Part shown: piece after piece, positions 21,606 through 33,272 of the stretch
Position numbering within the stretch: position 1 is the stretch's first letter
How the letters are laid out: every line of letters begins with the position of its first letter
NCBI GenBank assembly: GCA_964016875.1
Contig: OZ024724.1
Coordinates: forward strand, 31,023,786 to 31,087,785
Direction of reading: 5' to 3'
Source: Fallopia convolvulus
Taxonomy: Eukaryota > Streptophyta > Magnoliopsida > Caryophyllales > Polygonaceae
Length of the DNA: 64,000 nt
Translations under genes and position numbers: made by a program
Notes under the pieces: generated by a model
The model's input: the letters and a program-made list of their open reading frames with translations, nothing else
Told to the model about the DNA's origin: nothing
The model's database searches: none

Positions 21606-23118
21606 TGATGTTCGCAATTTTGATATAGTTTTTGATAGGTTTTCTTTGTTTATTAGGATTAATTTTGTCTAGTTTAGGTTTAGTTTTGAGTGTTTTTAGT
21701 TAGTTTTGTATAAATCTGCGAAAAGAGTGGAATCTACGCTATTTTGTGTATTTTGCAGGTTTTAGCTAGGAAAGGAGCTAAATGGAGCTAAATTTGGAGC
21801 ATCACAATGAAGGACGGGAAAGTGCAAGATTTAAGAAGTCGAAGCTCAAGGAAACGAGAGGAAGTGTTGAAGAAAACGAAACCCCAGGCTCGTTAACGAG
21901 GCTGTGAAGGGTCGTTAACGAGGCCACGACGAAGAAGATTTCGGAGTTTTATTTTATTATTCACCGATCCTGAGCGGGAATTTATTTCCGTATCGGTTGA
22001 GTATTTTTTAGAATCTTTATGGGTGATCAGAATATGTATTTTAGGGTTTATATCTTTCTAGATTTTATTTCTATCTTTTAGAGATTGTTTCTATCTTCTT
22101 AGGAAAATTTTTATCTTTTAGCCTTTTTAGTTTTTTAGGATTTTCTAGTATAAATACCCTTCTATCTAGCATAGAAAGGGAGGCCGAATTTTGGAGGAGA
22201 GTTTTAGAGCTAGTTTTGGAGGAGAAGGAAGGCCGAAGGAGAGGCTGCCGGATCGGAAGTCGGTGACGAGAGTCGGTGACGACGGTTTCCGAGGTTCGTT
22301 GATCGAGTTTGTGGTTCGGTGATTGTTTTGTTTTGGTTTTTCTCTGATTCTCTGTAAGACGATATTTTTGTTATTAATTAAAGTTTGAATTTTGTTTCGA
22401 TGTTTGTTTTTATTGAAGTTTTTAGTTTGTTTATCATGAGTAGTGAGTAGTCTATTTTTCTAGGGTCGGGGTTAAGCCCGGCATAGTTGAGCATGTTTGA
22501 TGAAATAAGATAGTGTTTTGAATGCCTTTTATCTTTATTAAAGTTGTTTGTTGTGCTTAATATCGAAACGGGAGTTGAGGTAATTTGAGTTTTAACTTGA
22601 TTGAAAGAGAAAGTTAGTAACTTGAAGGTGGATATTGTTTGCAAACGGAAGTTTCAAGCTTTAGATCCAAAACAAGCAATTGAGTGAGTTAGTTTATGAA
22701 AGTAGATTAATTTACTTGTCTAGTCAATGAAAGTTGATGACTCTATCTATTTAAAGGCATGATCTATCTTCTTACGAATTCTTATGCTTGGCTATGTTGT
22801 GGTGTCCCTTATCCTAGATATTTGTTTTTATTGAATTATTTCTGATAAATCTTCGTTGTTGAATGCTTGCTTCGGTACCGAGTGTTAGTTAGAATTTTAT
22901 TAGCTCGTTAATTGGTGTTTTTGTGTTCGGTGGTTCGGTAACGATCCTGACAAGGTCGTTAACGAGGCATCTCGTGAGTGTTTTGCTTGATTTTATTTGA
23001 ATTTTTATTAGATTGATAGACAAACAACCTTGCTTCCTGTGGAACGATCCTGACTCCACTGTACTCAGCGGGGTCTTGACTTACAAATTTATTTGTTGGC
23101 CGAGAAACCCTATCAACA
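21606..23118 (+). repeat. 3' LTR of element B
   Basis: Starts TGATGTTCGC and ends TATCAACA (1513 bp). It carries TCGTTAACGA at 21890, 21912 and 22956. Confidence 0.85.
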
Positions 23119-23126
23119 GGTACTAA

Positions 23127-25573
23127 TGTAATAACTGCGGTTTTTAAGGATATTTTTGAATTTTTCTCGGATATCCTTTTAACCTCTTTGTCCGTTTTAA
23201 CGCTTAATCCAATATTTTTGTAGGAAATTAAATCCTAGAAAATTCTTGGTGATATCCTAAAATCACAAAGAAATGATTTTATGGATCGGTGTGAATTCTA
23301 GGATTTTTCGGTGGAAAAAGAATATTTATTGGATAAGCCGTCTTTTTAATTATGTACCGGAAAGGATTTAAAATGCGAAACGAAAGCCGTAAAAATTGAA
23401 GGTAGCATGATAAAATCATGGAAAATTGATTTTATTGGTCTACATAATTTACAGGACGTTTTGTATTTAGTAAGTTTTTTCATCCGAGGTACATGATTTT
23501 ACCGCTTTAACGCGAGTCCCGTTCCGAGACGGGTTTTGGATTTTAAAACCTATCTCTTTCTTTACTTAATTAGGAAGGAAACAAGAGAAAGAATCAGGAT
23601 AGAATTGTGTCTCCAGTGGCATATCTTTAATAGCCTCGTCAAAGTCTACAAACTTGGTCTTCAAAATAGAAAGGACGAAATGAGAGAGATCGGGACGACA
23701 ACGACTCATTGCCGGCCACCTTCTTCCACCTCCATCTCCACCCTCCTCCACCTCTCACCTTCTTCTTCCATGGGTGCTGGGCTGCTGCTACCTTGTTCAA
23801 GGAAGAGAGAGTAAGGACGGAACGTCGGACTCGGGGAGAAAGACATCTTCACCGCCAGCTATCTTCTTGCCTCGTTATGCCATGCCGTCGGCGCCCGTTG
23901 GCTTGTCCGACAACCAAACACCATGGGAGCTGCCACTGGGAAATATTCGACCACCCTCGGGCTTGAGGATCGAGCCATGGGCTCGAGTGAAGGTATATAC
24001 GATCAAAATTAATTAGCGGGTTGATTGCGGAGCCATCGTAAGGGCCTTTCGGTTCCGATTTGCTAATTAAATTTATGGTTTTTATAATCTTGACGTTGAT
24101 ACGGTCCCACACGTTCAAACCGCTCGGGAAACGGACGTCCAGATCTTCTGTTATAGTGTATACAAGTTTTGACATCGATTGGCAGGTAAAGGACTTCGAA
24201 TAATTACTCAGGATTCGTTGTTAATCCGTTTGATCCGAGATTTGGTCACCTTTAAGAATTGTTACTGGGGAACACTTTTTGTTTATAAAGTTGTTTCAAA
24301 AGTGAAGCGGATAATTAGTTATAATTTCGCCAAGATGGCTCCTTAAAGCATGATAACTAAATATTGGTTATATATCGATATTCGGAAATTAAATCGTTTA
24401 TCGATTAGGAGATTGTAGAATTGGAGTATACAACTAAGAAGTGTTTCCGTGAGCTTGTTGCTGAGAAATATTTTGTTATATTTGACAACAGGGGACAACT
24501 TTGCGTGTTAGTATGGTTTGTTGGCCTAGAGAATTCGTCTTCAAGGTAAGTCGTCTAGACTTACTTAGCTTGCGATCATGTTATGTGTTGAACTGGTAAA
24601 TTGAATGTGTGGAACTCTATTTTGGAATATTCTTCCATAGTATATTTTCATATTTGAAAGCTATTGGGATAGTTTCAATGATTTTTATTGTGTGCAACTT
24701 GCTCTGCGGGTGTGATTATGGACACGGACAGGACATAGTCATGCGGCGTATGGAGATCACCTTCAAAAATTGATTGTTTTGGAAAGTGCTCTAGTAGAGG
24801 CTTAGCCGGGGAAAGAAGGGTGATGGGAAAGAAAATGGACACGAGTTTAGCGTGCGCGCTAACCGTGTATCATGTTTCAAAGGCAGGTCTGGGTTGCCTG
24901 AACTGGAGAATGATTATGGTTTGGATTATGGAGGAATTGTTGTTGGTTGTTATGATATATATTGCATGAGCATTACATTGATTAATCTCGTGCTTATTTG
25001 TTTTTGTGGAATTGAGTGTTGGTTTGGGAATCGATATGCTAGTCTATATAACTATATGACGTGTTTTGGTGTACATATTAGTTTGATATGTATATGAATG
25101 ACTGAGTGCGTTATTTTGATAATCTATGTTTTGTTCTACATGTTTGATTTGCTTGTTTGGCCCATACCAGGATTGCTAGCTAATGTGTTCCACTTCCAAT
25201 GTTTTAGGTAAACATCCTTGTATGGGAAATGTTCCAGGAGATCACTTCTTGGACGATGATGATCGAACTCGACGTGACGTGTCTTAGTGGGAATTGAGGG
25301 CTCGAGTCCTTAGTTGCAAAGAGAGTGTAGTTAATAGTCATATTTAGTTAATGTTGGAAGCCAGTAGGTTGGCTTTAGTGCTAGCAGTCAATTGCATTCA
25401 CATTGGTTATCGAGTTGTTTTAAAAATGATAAGTTGGATGTTTTCTTGGCTTTCCTTGATGTGCCTTTGTTGCAAGGTCCAATATTCGTGAATTTGTTGT
25501 CAGGCTTGTTTTGGTGAACCCAGGTGTGGTCCACAACCAGGTAACAACCCGGATTATAAGATGGGGTGTTACA
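23127..25573 (+). mobile_element. LTR of a second Tekay-like family (D), solo or truncated
   Basis: Begins TGTAATAACTGCGG and ends GGATTATAAGATGGGGTGTT-ACA, with the ends typical of long chromovirus LTRs. The flanks (ACTAA before, GGAAC after) do not match, so this is not a clean solo-LTR insertion. No primer site follows. The GC-rich patch at about 23700-23960 is probably leader; the ORFs over it do not resemble known proteins. Confidence 0.7.
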
Positions 25574-28135
25574 GGAACAACGCCTTCAGTTTTGATAATG
25601 ACAAACAACATGGGAACTATCCTCAGAAGGTCATTCAACGTCATTTTCGAGAGCATAAAATTTTGCATGAGGTAATAAAGTTTTGTTGCTACAAATTTTT
25701 TGATTAGTTTGCTTCTACCAACTTGGAACAAGGAATTTGCTTTCCAAAGAGCTAGTTGGCTATCGGTTTGTTTAAAATCGACTCAAACGTAGATCCCGAA
25801 ACATGAGAGTTAATGATGGGGCATATAAGTTATTTATCAAGTGCACTAGAGTTTGGAATATTAATCTCTTATTGAAGAGCTCTTCTAATACTTGTAGGAA
25901 CACTTTTTGTAGTCTGGAAAGCAGACTTGTGAAAATTTACCTTTTGTCTAGAGATGGCAAAACAGTCTTCCAAAAGTGTTCATATCTTTCTAAAAGTTGA
26001 TATAGTAGCAGGCGCAAAAATAATAATGTCATCCGCACATGAGAGAAATGGAACTTTAAATCCTCCTCTAATTAATGGGAAGCAAATGTTATGAGCTGAT
26101 TTTGTGCATTCTTTCTGTAATCTTTTCGCTAGGATTTATGCCTAGAATAAAAAGCAGGGGGGTAATGGATCACCTTGTCGTAGACCTTTTTCTAGCATGA
26201 ATACACCAGTCGGTGTATTGTTGACAAGTACTGAAAACGATGAAGTTGGCACACACTTATGAATCCACTTTATGAAAGTTGGATGAAACCCATTTTTTCT
26301 ATTATTTTAAAGAAAAACTGCCAATCCACTCTGTCATATGCCTTCTCCATATCTAGTTTAATCGCTGCCCATCCCTATTTTCCTTTCCTTTGTCTAAAAG
26401 AATGAAGAACTTCATGTGCTATAAGAACATTATCCCAGATAGCAAGATTTGTAGTGGGTGAATAATTTTAGGTAATACGATCTTTAATCTCTCTACTTGT
26501 AATTTGGTGATAATCTTATAAATTGTGGAACATAGACTTATGGGTCGGTATTGATTTAGAGTTGAGGGTTTTTCACATTTAGGGAATCGATTAAAGTGAT
26601 AAAAGTATGGTTTATTCTCTAAGAATGAATCTAGAGGAGAAGAAAGCTTTTATTGCTTTTATAACCAATGGGCCCACGATGTCCCAATAATTTTGATAAA
26701 ACTCAACAATCATACCATCAGGTCTAGGGGATTTTTTTTCCAATACTAAATATTGTCGTCCGAATTTTTGTGTTCGTTACCTGTCTTGTTAGAAGTGCAT
26801 TATCCTTCACAGTTACTTCTTGTTGGACTAACAATAGTTGTTGTTCTAGGATATTTGTGTTAATAGGTTGGCTGCGGAAACATCGTTTAAATTCATTTCT
26901 AACATTATCCTCACCAAAGATAAAAAATTCCATTTTCAGAGTGGATAGAATTGAGCCTTCTAAAATTACGTCTTCCAGTTGCACACATATGGAAGAAAGT
27001 AGTATTAGAATCTACATTCTTTATATACTTGGTCTTTTCTCTTTGAGCCTAGTACATTTTATGAAAATTTATGGGTTGTTCCTTCTTTTTATTAATTGGC
27101 ATTAACGTCATATTTTTATTGTGCTCTTGTATGTTGCATTTGTTACTGTATGTTAACTAACTGTGTTTTCACTTCTGGTAATTGGCGAAAGATATTTTGA
27201 AAATTATATTGATTCCAAAATTTGGCCTTTGTTTTAAGTAGACCAGTCTTACGCATCAAATTGAACATATAAGACCATGGTTTCTGTAGTCGCCGAGCTT
27301 GTTTGACAACATTTGTAAAGTCTTTCCTTTATATCCACATATTTTCAAATTTAAACGGACTTCCTTTATACTTGAAATTATTTGAGAAATTTAGGGATAT
27401 AGGACAATGTGCTAAAAAAGAGAAATCATGATTAGACGTAACCATATCTGGATATTATCGTAGAATATATTGGGATGCCATTACTCAATCAAATTTTTCA
27501 TAGGTATTATCAATATCCACTTTTTGTTTTCTCCAAGCGAACTCATTTCCACAAGATCATACATCAATTAGATCAAATTTATCGATAAAATCTTGCATTC
27601 TATGAAATCTTTGTCTACACGGTTCATTTCCTCCCTATTTGTTGAAAAAGGATAAGATATCGTTAAAGTCGCCCATGATGATATATGGTATATCCAGATT
27701 TCTTATATATGAAGATAGATCCTCCCAAAAATTCTGTTTTTCATTTTGTTTTCAAGGTCCAAGGAGCGTATATAAAAATTCAATAATCATGAATTTATAT
27801 TGCGTTATTTGATTAGAAAAATAAAAAGTGATAAAACGATCGTGTTGAAATCTTATCTCAAAAGTATCATTTCTAAATTGAAAATCTTTCCTCACGGCGC
27901 ATATGCCCCCAGATCTTCCTATGGACGGAGACTATGATTTTATCAAAACCTTCTTTTTTCCAACTTGTCTCCGCCGGAAAATTTTCTGTCTTGGTCTCCA
28001 TAATAGCCATAACATAATTTGGTTAATTTGGTACAAATTTCTAAATTGGGCCAGAATTTTTTTTAACCTATATACCTTGCAAATTCCAGGTCCCAATCTT
28101 CACATCATACAAATTGGTATTCTCGAATCATGACC
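25574..28135 (-). pseudogene. Decayed L1-type LINE ORF2 (endonuclease and reverse transcriptase)
   Basis: Read on the minus strand, many frameshifts and stops interrupt recognisable blocks: GTWNLQGI-like start near 28095; endonuclease IMGDFNDIL near 27683-27655; RT block LDMEKAYDRVDW near 26365-26310; RT block KGLRQGDPL near 26190-26165; and LFQVGRSKLIKKF near 25725-25690. The order is that of plant L1 ORF2. The C-terminal end would lie left of 25574 but is replaced there by LTR D. No function remains. Confidence 0.8.
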
Positions 28136-28903
28136 CTGAAGTCTAGGTGACATTTTTATTTTATTTGCTAAGGATACAATCCAATTGGCATAATTTATGG
28201 GCTTTATATGACTATTGAGCCCAATTGTTGTCATTCGGAGATTGTTAACTTGCAACTAGACCTTATAAATAATCACCAACCATATTAGGCCATTAGTGGA
28301 AATCTTTCAATTTTTGCACGAACGCAAGATTTTTATTTTATTTGATATCCTCAACCGTTTATGATGGATAATGAAAGTAGCTCTTTAATCAGTGGTTCCC
28401 TAAAGTTCCCATTTTGAACGGAGCATGTCTAACAGAATCTTCAAGGATTAAATTGTTATATTTATGGGCAAAACTCCTCCAATAGGAATTTGAACGAACA
28501 GTTGACAATTTCCAAATATTCCAATCGTAATCACATTACCTTAACCGTCGAGATACAATAGTAGAAAGATTTTCTTTTTTATGGTTAAATAATTGGATAG
28601 AATTTTGATTGAGTAAATCCAGTTGATGTAATAGATTTGAAAGATTCAGTAGCAAACAAATTAAATTGTAGTCAAACAGTTGTAAACAAAACCTTTTACT
28701 CCCAAGATCAGACTTGAAACAAGCCAAAAACCAGTACCAGCAGGAGAGTTAAAAGACCAATGCAAATACCAACATATAGAAGAGCTTTTATCACACCAAG
28801 CAGAACAAATTACAATAGCAACACCCCCAGTCCAATGAAACCATCTAGTTGGACCCTTATATGCACTGAGTAGCCATACTAAAGCAAAAATTACAATGTC
28901 TTG
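28136..28903 (-). other. Unassigned sequence between LINE remnant and Copia E
   Basis: An open minus-strand stretch of about 80 codons (28903-28661) is rich in Trp and Ile, but I recognise no family. It was contiguous with 40472-40810 before Copia E inserted. It may be decayed LINE or gag sequence. Confidence 0.4.
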
Positions 28904-29770
28904 TGTTGTAAATAATCCATTCATGTATTCGTGTTCAATATACAAAATGTATGTATCAAAATACTAGGTAGAGATAGATGAATTCAGAACCGGGTTTACC
29001 TTATTATAAGGGTGTGGTTTAAGAGGTGACTCGGGTTGGTATCCACCCTAGATTAAACCGGTTGGAGGTAACTAAACCCGAGTTAGCTTAATTGGACCAG
29101 ACCTATATCATTTAAGTTTAATTCTGGATTAAAGGAGAAGCTAGGCTCATTTGTGAGTTTGGCCTGTTTGGTGATCTCTGGCCCATTTTGAGTTGGAGAC
29201 GCTCTATTTGATGAAACTCTGCATTTGGAAGGCTCCCCGAGTAACCTAGCTATTTAAAGGCTAGAGTGCTCATTGGGAGCTCATTCGTTCACGCGGCGCT
29301 AACCCTAGATCCATAGTAAGAGAGAGAGAAGAGAGAAAGAAAAGAGAGAAAGGAGGAAGAAGAAGGAGCTCGTCGGCGATTGCTCATCTTCGGGATTCCT
29401 TGGTGTCTAGAAGAGCTTGATCTAGACTCACAACCGTGGAAGGGGGCCGAAACCCTTTCATTTCTTGATCCTTTACCTTTGCTCTTGTTTCTGTTCTTCG
29501 CTTTTCATCTTCTCTTGTTTCTGGATGTCTAGCTTTGCCAGTGTTTGACCGCTTTGTACTTGAACCTCTTAAGCTTTGATGTAGTGCATATGAATGGGAC
29601 CGGATCTCCCCTGTTGAGGTCCCCCGGATGTAGAGTTCTTTGAACTTGAACCGGGTAAACAACTCATGTGTCCTTTTATGTTTTCTTTTGCTTGATTGAT
29701 TCGTGTGCAAAGTTGCTTAACTAGATCTATCGGATCTTCAATAGTTCTAGGTCAAATCTCGTTTACAAAG

Positions 29771-29786
29771 TGGTATCAGAGCTTGG
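29771..29786 (+). other. Primer binding site of Copia E
   Basis: TGGTATCAGAGCTTGG, tRNA-Met type, three bases after the LTR end. Confidence 0.85.
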
Positions 29787-30081
29787 CTTTTCTTCTACTG
29801 TCTTTTTCGCTTTGATTTTCTTTGTGTGGTCCTTTGCACTGCGTTCCAAGATGAGGGCTCACTTGGACAAAGTAGGGGAATCTTGACAGGTGTGGGTGAC
29901 GACTTGTGTCCGGTTCACTTCCCACTGTCGGTTCCTATAGTAGAAGTCTAGGGTTTCTTCTCTCTTGACTTGTGTGTTTAGATCTGGTTTCTTGGACTCT
30001 TCCAAACTAGGTCTAGTATTCTGGTTTGTGTTCTTTCTTAAAAAGGAGTTACTAATTTGTTGTTGTAACAGGTAATTTAAA

Positions 30082-31014
30082 ATGGGAGACTCTTACAAAA
30101 TAAAGCCCTACGATGGGCAGACTGACTTTGCTATGTGGAAAGTCAAGATGAAAGCCATATTAACCAAGGAGAAGCTGTATCATACTATTACAGACACTTG
30201 GCATGCGACAACCACTGAGTTTCAAAAGAAACAAGCTTAGGATATGGCTCATGCAGAAATCATGCTACGATTGTCTGATGAGGTGGCTCGACAGGTTGTG
30301 AATATCACTGAACCTAAACCCTTATGGGTTGCCTTGGATACTAAATATCTAACTTAGTTTCTGTCTTTTGAGATTTCTCTTCTCTCTAGACTCTTTAGTT
30401 TCAAAATGGATCTGAACCAATCTATAGAAGAGAACTTTGATAGGTTCTTGAGAATTATTCAAGAATTAGAAAGGTGTGATGACAAAATAAAAGATAAGCA
30501 TCAAGTTATTCTTCTGATGAATGCTTTGCCTGCTCAGTTTGATGTGCTAAAAGATGTTTGCCAATTTGGTAGAGATGAATTAACTGCTGCTAGACTTTCT
30601 GAATACATCATACAAAAGAATGAGTCCCTGAAAGTTTTCAAAATTAAACATACTAATGGAAACTCTAAAAGCACTGAGAAAAATGACAAATGTGACTCTA
30701 AAAATGAGGTCATGATGATGAAAGGAAAAGGAAAGAAATATCAAAAGAAATATGATAAGGGTAATGGTGAGAAAAATGGAAAAGATATGTTTGGAGTTAA
30801 ATGTTACTACTGTGAAAGAATAGAACATTACTCTAGAGATTGCCCTAAGAAAACTAGGGATGAGAAAAATAAGAAAAAGGAAAAAGAAACTATGTCTGTG
30901 TTTGAGGAAAGAAACTTCTATTCTCATGAGTTGCTTGCTGTTTCTAATTATGCTAATGATAATGTTTGGATCCTTGATTCTGGGTGTACTATGCATGCTA
31001 CTCCTCATAGATAA
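30082..31014 (+). pseudogene. Copia E gag and start of protease
   Basis: ATG at 30082 (MGDSYKIKPYDG) opens a Copia gag: WKVKMKAIL near the start, the LLMNALPAQFD block, a basic stretch and a zinc knuckle CYYCERIEHYSRDC (CX2CX4HX4C) near 30802. It then enters the protease with WILDSGCTMHATP at about 30967-31005. In-frame stops occur at 30238 (TAG), 30355 (TAG) and 31012 (TAA). Confidence 0.88.
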
Positions 31015-32584
31015 TATTTCTCTAGTTTGTTCTTGTATGATGGGGGTGAAGTCATGCTTGGGGATCACACCAATCTTGCTATCAAGGGGATAGGTTGTGT
31101 ACCACTCAAGATGCATGATGAAAAAATTAGAGTCTTGTAGAATGTTAGGTGGGTGCCTAAGTTGAGGAGGAACTTGCTATCTGAATCTATGCTTGATGAT
31201 CGGAATTGCAAGATAATTACACACCATGGAGTTAGGGATGTGATAAGGGATAACACTGTCTTAATCAAGAGCATTAACAAGGATGGCCTGAATCATGTTA
31301 TTACTAGCCTGCCTAAATTAAATGTGTCTGTGACAAAAGACTGTGTTGATAAATCCAAACTTTGGCATAATAGATTGGGGCATATAGGCAATTCTGGTCT
31401 GATGCATTTGCATAAAAATGGCATTATACATGAGAATCTGAATGATGTTTCTTTCTGTGAGAATTGTGTGTTTTGTAAGAAGACTAAACATTCTTTTGCT
31501 AAATCATCCTTTGAAACTAAAAGACCCCTTGAATATTTTCATTGTGACTTATGGGGGCCTACTCAGGTACAGACTATTCGAGGTAGAAATTACTTTCTCT
31601 CTCTGGTTGATCAGCACTCTAGGAAAGTGTGGGTTTACTTGCTTAAGCATAAAAGTGAGGCTTTTGAGTATTTTAAGAATTTGCATGTATTCACTGAAAA
31701 ACATTCTAATCTTAAACTCAAATGTCTTAAAACTATCAATGGGCTTGAGTTATGTAACCACATATTTGATGATTACTGCAATGAAAATTGAATAAAAAGA
31801 CATTTGACTGTGCTATATACCCCACAACAAAATGGCACAACAGAAAGGATGAATAGAACTCTTCTTGAAAAGGCTAGATGCATGTTGTTTAGTGTTGGGA
31901 TGAAACCATCCCTATGGGGAGAAGCAGTCATTACTGCAACTTACCTCATAAATAGGTCCCCATCTTCTGCTGTGAGTTTTAAAACTCCACAGGAAATGTG
32001 GACAGAAAATAAGCTTAACATTTCATATCTTAAACCTTTTGGTTGCACTGCATATGTTCATGTAAACCAAGGAAAATTGCAACCTAGAGTTGTTAAGGCT
32101 GTTATGTTAGGCTACCCTGAAGGTGTCAAAGGTTACAAACTACTTTTAATCCAACTTGGAGGTTATAAAGTTATTGTATCCAGAGATGTTACCTTTTAGG
32201 AGAATGAGTTCTATTTTAAACAAAAACTAATGTCTTCCATTGAGAACACATGTACTCAAACACAAACTCACATTGGCTCAGGTGGAGCCATTCTACATTC
32301 CTGGTGGAAATCAAGATGATCAACCAGAACTGGAGGAGTTTGACATTGGATATGCTCACTCTTACTCATTAGGAACCTCAGAAGAAAAAACTAGGGAAGA
32401 TCAACCTAATGAAGCAATCAGCAGCAATGCAGAAAATGCAGATGAAGAGGGCACCAATACAAGACAATCCTACCAATTAGGTGGGGCAGTAAGTGAACCC
32501 TTTATCCCTAACCTTGGTATGCATGATGATAATGATACGCATGAAGTTGATAATGCAAATGCCATGATGAATAACCGACATGAT
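31015..32584 (+). pseudogene. Copia E protease end and integrase
   Basis: Contains LWHNRLGHIGNSGLMHL (His part of the HHCC finger) with CENCVFCKKTKHSF, then the integrase core starting FHCDLWGP, and NGTTERMNRTLLEKAR carrying the catalytic Glu, followed by the FGCTAYVHV block. Several stops (for example TAG at 31138 and TGA near 31790) inactivate it. The following linker is cut at 32584 by the Cassandra insertion and resumes at 33059. Confidence 0.88.
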
Positions 32585-32616
32585 TGTAAGGCCTGAGGCC
32601 TAAGAAGCGCTATCCC

Positions 32617-32694
32617 ATGCCAACGCGAGGACTTCCCAGGAGGTCACCCATCCTGGTACTGCTCTTGCCCTTGCACGCTTAACTTCTGAGTTCT
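32617..32694 (-). other. 5S rRNA-derived segment in Cassandra 3' LTR
   Basis: The reverse complement matches plant 5S from GAACTC..AGTTAAGCGTGC (A box) through GATGGGTGACCTCCTGGGAA (C box) to GTCCTCGCGTTGGCA. It keeps the RNA polymerase III internal promoter layout but not the 5' end of 5S, so it is not a ribosomal gene. Confidence 0.88.
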
Positions 32695-32890
32695 TTGTCC
32701 TCACTCGAACTCAAAAAAGGAAGAGTTCTTGTTGACATGGGGAGCACCTCAATCTCTTATAAATTATCAGGGTGTTACAATTCCCCACTCAAGCACTTGA
32801 CATCCTCGTCAAGGCCTAAGGACCGCCCTCCGGGTCGAGTGGCCGCCCATCGGGCCAAGCCCACTCGTAACCCAGAGTCGGCTCTGATAC

Positions 32891-32969
32891 CATGCCAACG
32901 CGAGGACTTCCCAGGAGGTCACCCATCCTGGTACTACTCTTGCCCTTGCATACTTAACTTCTGAGTTCT
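32891..32969 (-). other. 5S rRNA-derived segment in Cassandra 5' LTR
   Basis: Second copy, with AGTTAAGTATGC in place of AGTTAAGCGTGC in the A box. The two copies have diverged by a few bases. Confidence 0.88.
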
Positions 32970-33144
32970 TTGTCCTAACTCGAACTCAGAAAAGAAAGAA
33001 CTCTTGTTGACATGGGGAGCACCTCAATCTCTTATATATATCGGGGTGTTACAATGATGATCATGTGCATGACTTGATCAATGCTCCTAAGCATGATTTA
33101 GCTAATTATCAACTTGTTAGGGATAGGGAACCAAGAACTAGAAT

Positions 33145-33272
33145 CCCAAATTCTAAGTTCACTCCTAATATTGTTGAGTTTGCCCTGCTTGTTGCTGATG
33201 TTGTTGCTCCCAAATTCTAAGTTCACTTCTAATATTGTTAAGTTTTCCCTGCTTGTTGCTGATGTTGTTGCT
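33145..33272 (+). repeat. 64-bp tandem duplication in Copia E linker
   Basis: Units 33145-33208 and 33209-33272 differ at only a few bases. Because 64 is not a multiple of three, it shifts the frame leading into RT. Confidence 0.85.

Larger units (their letters stand above)
12081..23118 (+). mobile_element. Athila-like element B, pol-less, with deleted 5' LTR/gag junction
   Basis: The two LTRs start identically (TGATGTTCGCAATTTT) at 12081 and 21606. Interior order: gag-protease (13087-15309), post-pol landmark (GGGAGGCAACCCG near 15360), internal promoter and leader intron, ATHILA ORF (16533-18142), LTR-only insertion (18640-20403), polypurine-type sequence AGTATGGGGTATTT just before the 3' LTR. 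RT, RNase H and integrase are absent. No target duplication is seen: CTCTT precedes 12081 and GGTAC follows 23118. Confidence 0.85.
32585..33053 (-). mobile_element. Cassandra TRIM with 5S-derived LTRs
   Basis: Bounded by 5-bp duplications ATGAT at 32580-32584 and 33054-33058. Minus-strand LTRs run TGTAACACCC...GCCTTACA; the 3' LTR (32779-32585) is complete at 195 bp, whereas the 5' LTR (33053-32893, 161 bp) lacks the last ~34 bp and passes straight into the primer site TGGTATCAGAGCC (32892-32880). Each LTR carries the 3' two thirds of a 5S rRNA gene. Internal region about 113 bp without coding capacity. Inserted in the linker between integrase and RT of Copia E. Confidence 0.93.

Noticed and set aside
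32617..32969. Functional 5S rRNA genes
   Set aside because: Only the internal promoter part of 5S is present, twice, inside LTRs with a primer site between; this is Cassandra.
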